DNA from: Actinomyces haliotis
GTDB lineage: Bacteria > Actinomycetota > Actinomycetes > Actinomycetales > Actinomycetaceae
DNA: 64,000 nucleotides
Assembly: GCF_015355765.1 (NCBI RefSeq)
Contig: NZ_JACWNA010000003.1
Span: 62,001 to 126,000, forward strand
Reading direction: 5' to 3'
Positions 63,560 to 64,000 of the stretch are shown here, piece after piece. Position numbers and translations under genes: made by a program. Each line of letters opens with the position of its first letter. Position 1 is the first letter of the stretch. The notes beneath the pieces are model-generated. The model was not told the DNA's origin. It saw only the letters and a program-made list of their open reading frames with translations, and made no database searches.

Positions 63560-64000
63560 ATGGAACCCACCTCCGCGGAGCGCCCTGGCTCCGTGCTCCC
63601 AGCGTCCCCCGCATCCGCCGACGTGCCCGCTCACGAGGGCCGTGCCCGGGCACTCGAGCGCCGCATGACGAGCCGCCACCTCATGATGATCTCCTTCGGA
63701 GGCGTCATCGGCACCGGTCTGTTCCTCTCGACCGGCTACACGGTGAACCAGACCGGTCCGGTCGGCACGATCCTCGCCTACGGCGTCGGCGCTGTCATCG
63801 TCTACCTCGTCATGCTGTGCCTGGGGGAGCTGAGCGTCGCGATGCCCTTCACGGGCGCCTTCCACGTCTACGCGACCCGCTTCCTCGGGCCCGCGACGGG
63901 CTTCGTGACGGCCGTCCTGTACTGGCTCACCTGGACGGTCGCGCTGGGCAGCGAGTTCACGGGTGCGGCCATGATCATGAAGGGCTGGTTCCCCACGACC
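63560..64000 (+). CDS. APC-family amino-acid permease, S-methylmethionine type (C-terminus cut by window edge)
   Basis: The first 147 residues of an AAT-type permease. After a 34-residue hydrophilic start come [26 protein letters not shown], the family's first helix motif, then [24 protein letters not shown] and [13 protein letters not shown]. Divergent from mmuM, so S-methylmethionine is the probable substrate (MmuP-like); other amino acids are possible. ATG 63560 has TAGCGT (63546-63551) 8 bases upstream, a probable leaderless start. The intergenic distance to mmuM is 49 bases. Confidence 0.85.
   Translation, partial: MEPTSAERPGSVLPASPASADVPAHEGRARALERRMTSRHLMMISFGGVIGTGLFLSTGYTVNQTGPVGTILAYGVGAVIVYLVMLCLGELSVAMPFTGAFHVYATRFLGPATGFVTAVLYWLTWTVALGSEFTGAAMIMKGWFPTT

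Overview
The window is GC-rich, densely coded chromosomal DNA of an actinobacterium. The best fit is Actinomycetaceae (Actinomyces/Schaalia-like), judged from the ftsK-pgsA-cinA-clgR-DUF3046-recA-recX block, the gluABCD-type transporter, a non-HIGH/KMSKS glutamyl-tRNA synthetase and the many leaderless starts; the genus is inference. There are no phage genes, transposases, CRISPR arrays or rRNA operons, and I found no recognisable defence or biosynthetic island.

Layout. 1-6.1 kb (minus): MFS exporter (cut by the window edge), BrnQ, then the coupled set ybjN-ybjN-miaA-dapF. 6.1-7.6 kb: a decayed patch with a long inverted repeat, an ABC/HxlR chimeric remnant and a frameshifted LysE exporter. 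7.6-12.2 kb: copper P-type ATPase behind a CsoR-type operator, an acetyltransferase, and a membrane protein/GntR pair behind a palindromic operator. 12.2-20.8 kb: miaB; a glutamate-type ABC importer whose ATPase carries a one-base frameshift; a class IV PLP enzyme; GH36 alpha-galactosidase. 21-25.8 kb: glycine cleavage operon gcvPTH ending in two stacked hairpins. 25.9-30.9 kb: nirBD nitrite reductase and NDH-2. 31-40 kb: recX, recA (SOS box), DUF3046, clgR, cinA, pgsA, ftsK, with an oppositely oriented CapA-like gene inserted. 40-45.2 kb: PfkB kinase, RNase J, three tRNA-Glu, one tRNA-Gln and gltX. 45.2-49.6 kb: MalY/PatB-type lyase, divergent ArsR/MFS pair, FAH-family enzyme. 49.7-56.1 kb: four consecutive AgcS sodium:alanine/glycine symporter paralogues. 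56.2-64 kb: a DUF4241-like protein, a lipoprotein, a SKI2-like helicase, a TSUP permease, and divergent homocysteine S-methyltransferase/amino-acid permease (cut by the right edge).

Themes. Amino-acid traffic dominates: BrnQ, the Glu-type ABC importer, four AgcS carriers, an APC permease, gcvPTH, MalY/PatB and MmuM. A second theme is the set of about 17 starts that sit 6-8 bases downstream of a TAnnnT -10 box, pointing to widespread leaderless transcription; this fixes several start codons. A third is gltX beside both of its probable tRNA substrates. Nothing here proves a new system; the best leads are the AgcS quartet (one member with an altered substrate-site motif), the uncharacterised GntR-controlled membrane protein and the unexplained inverted repeats.
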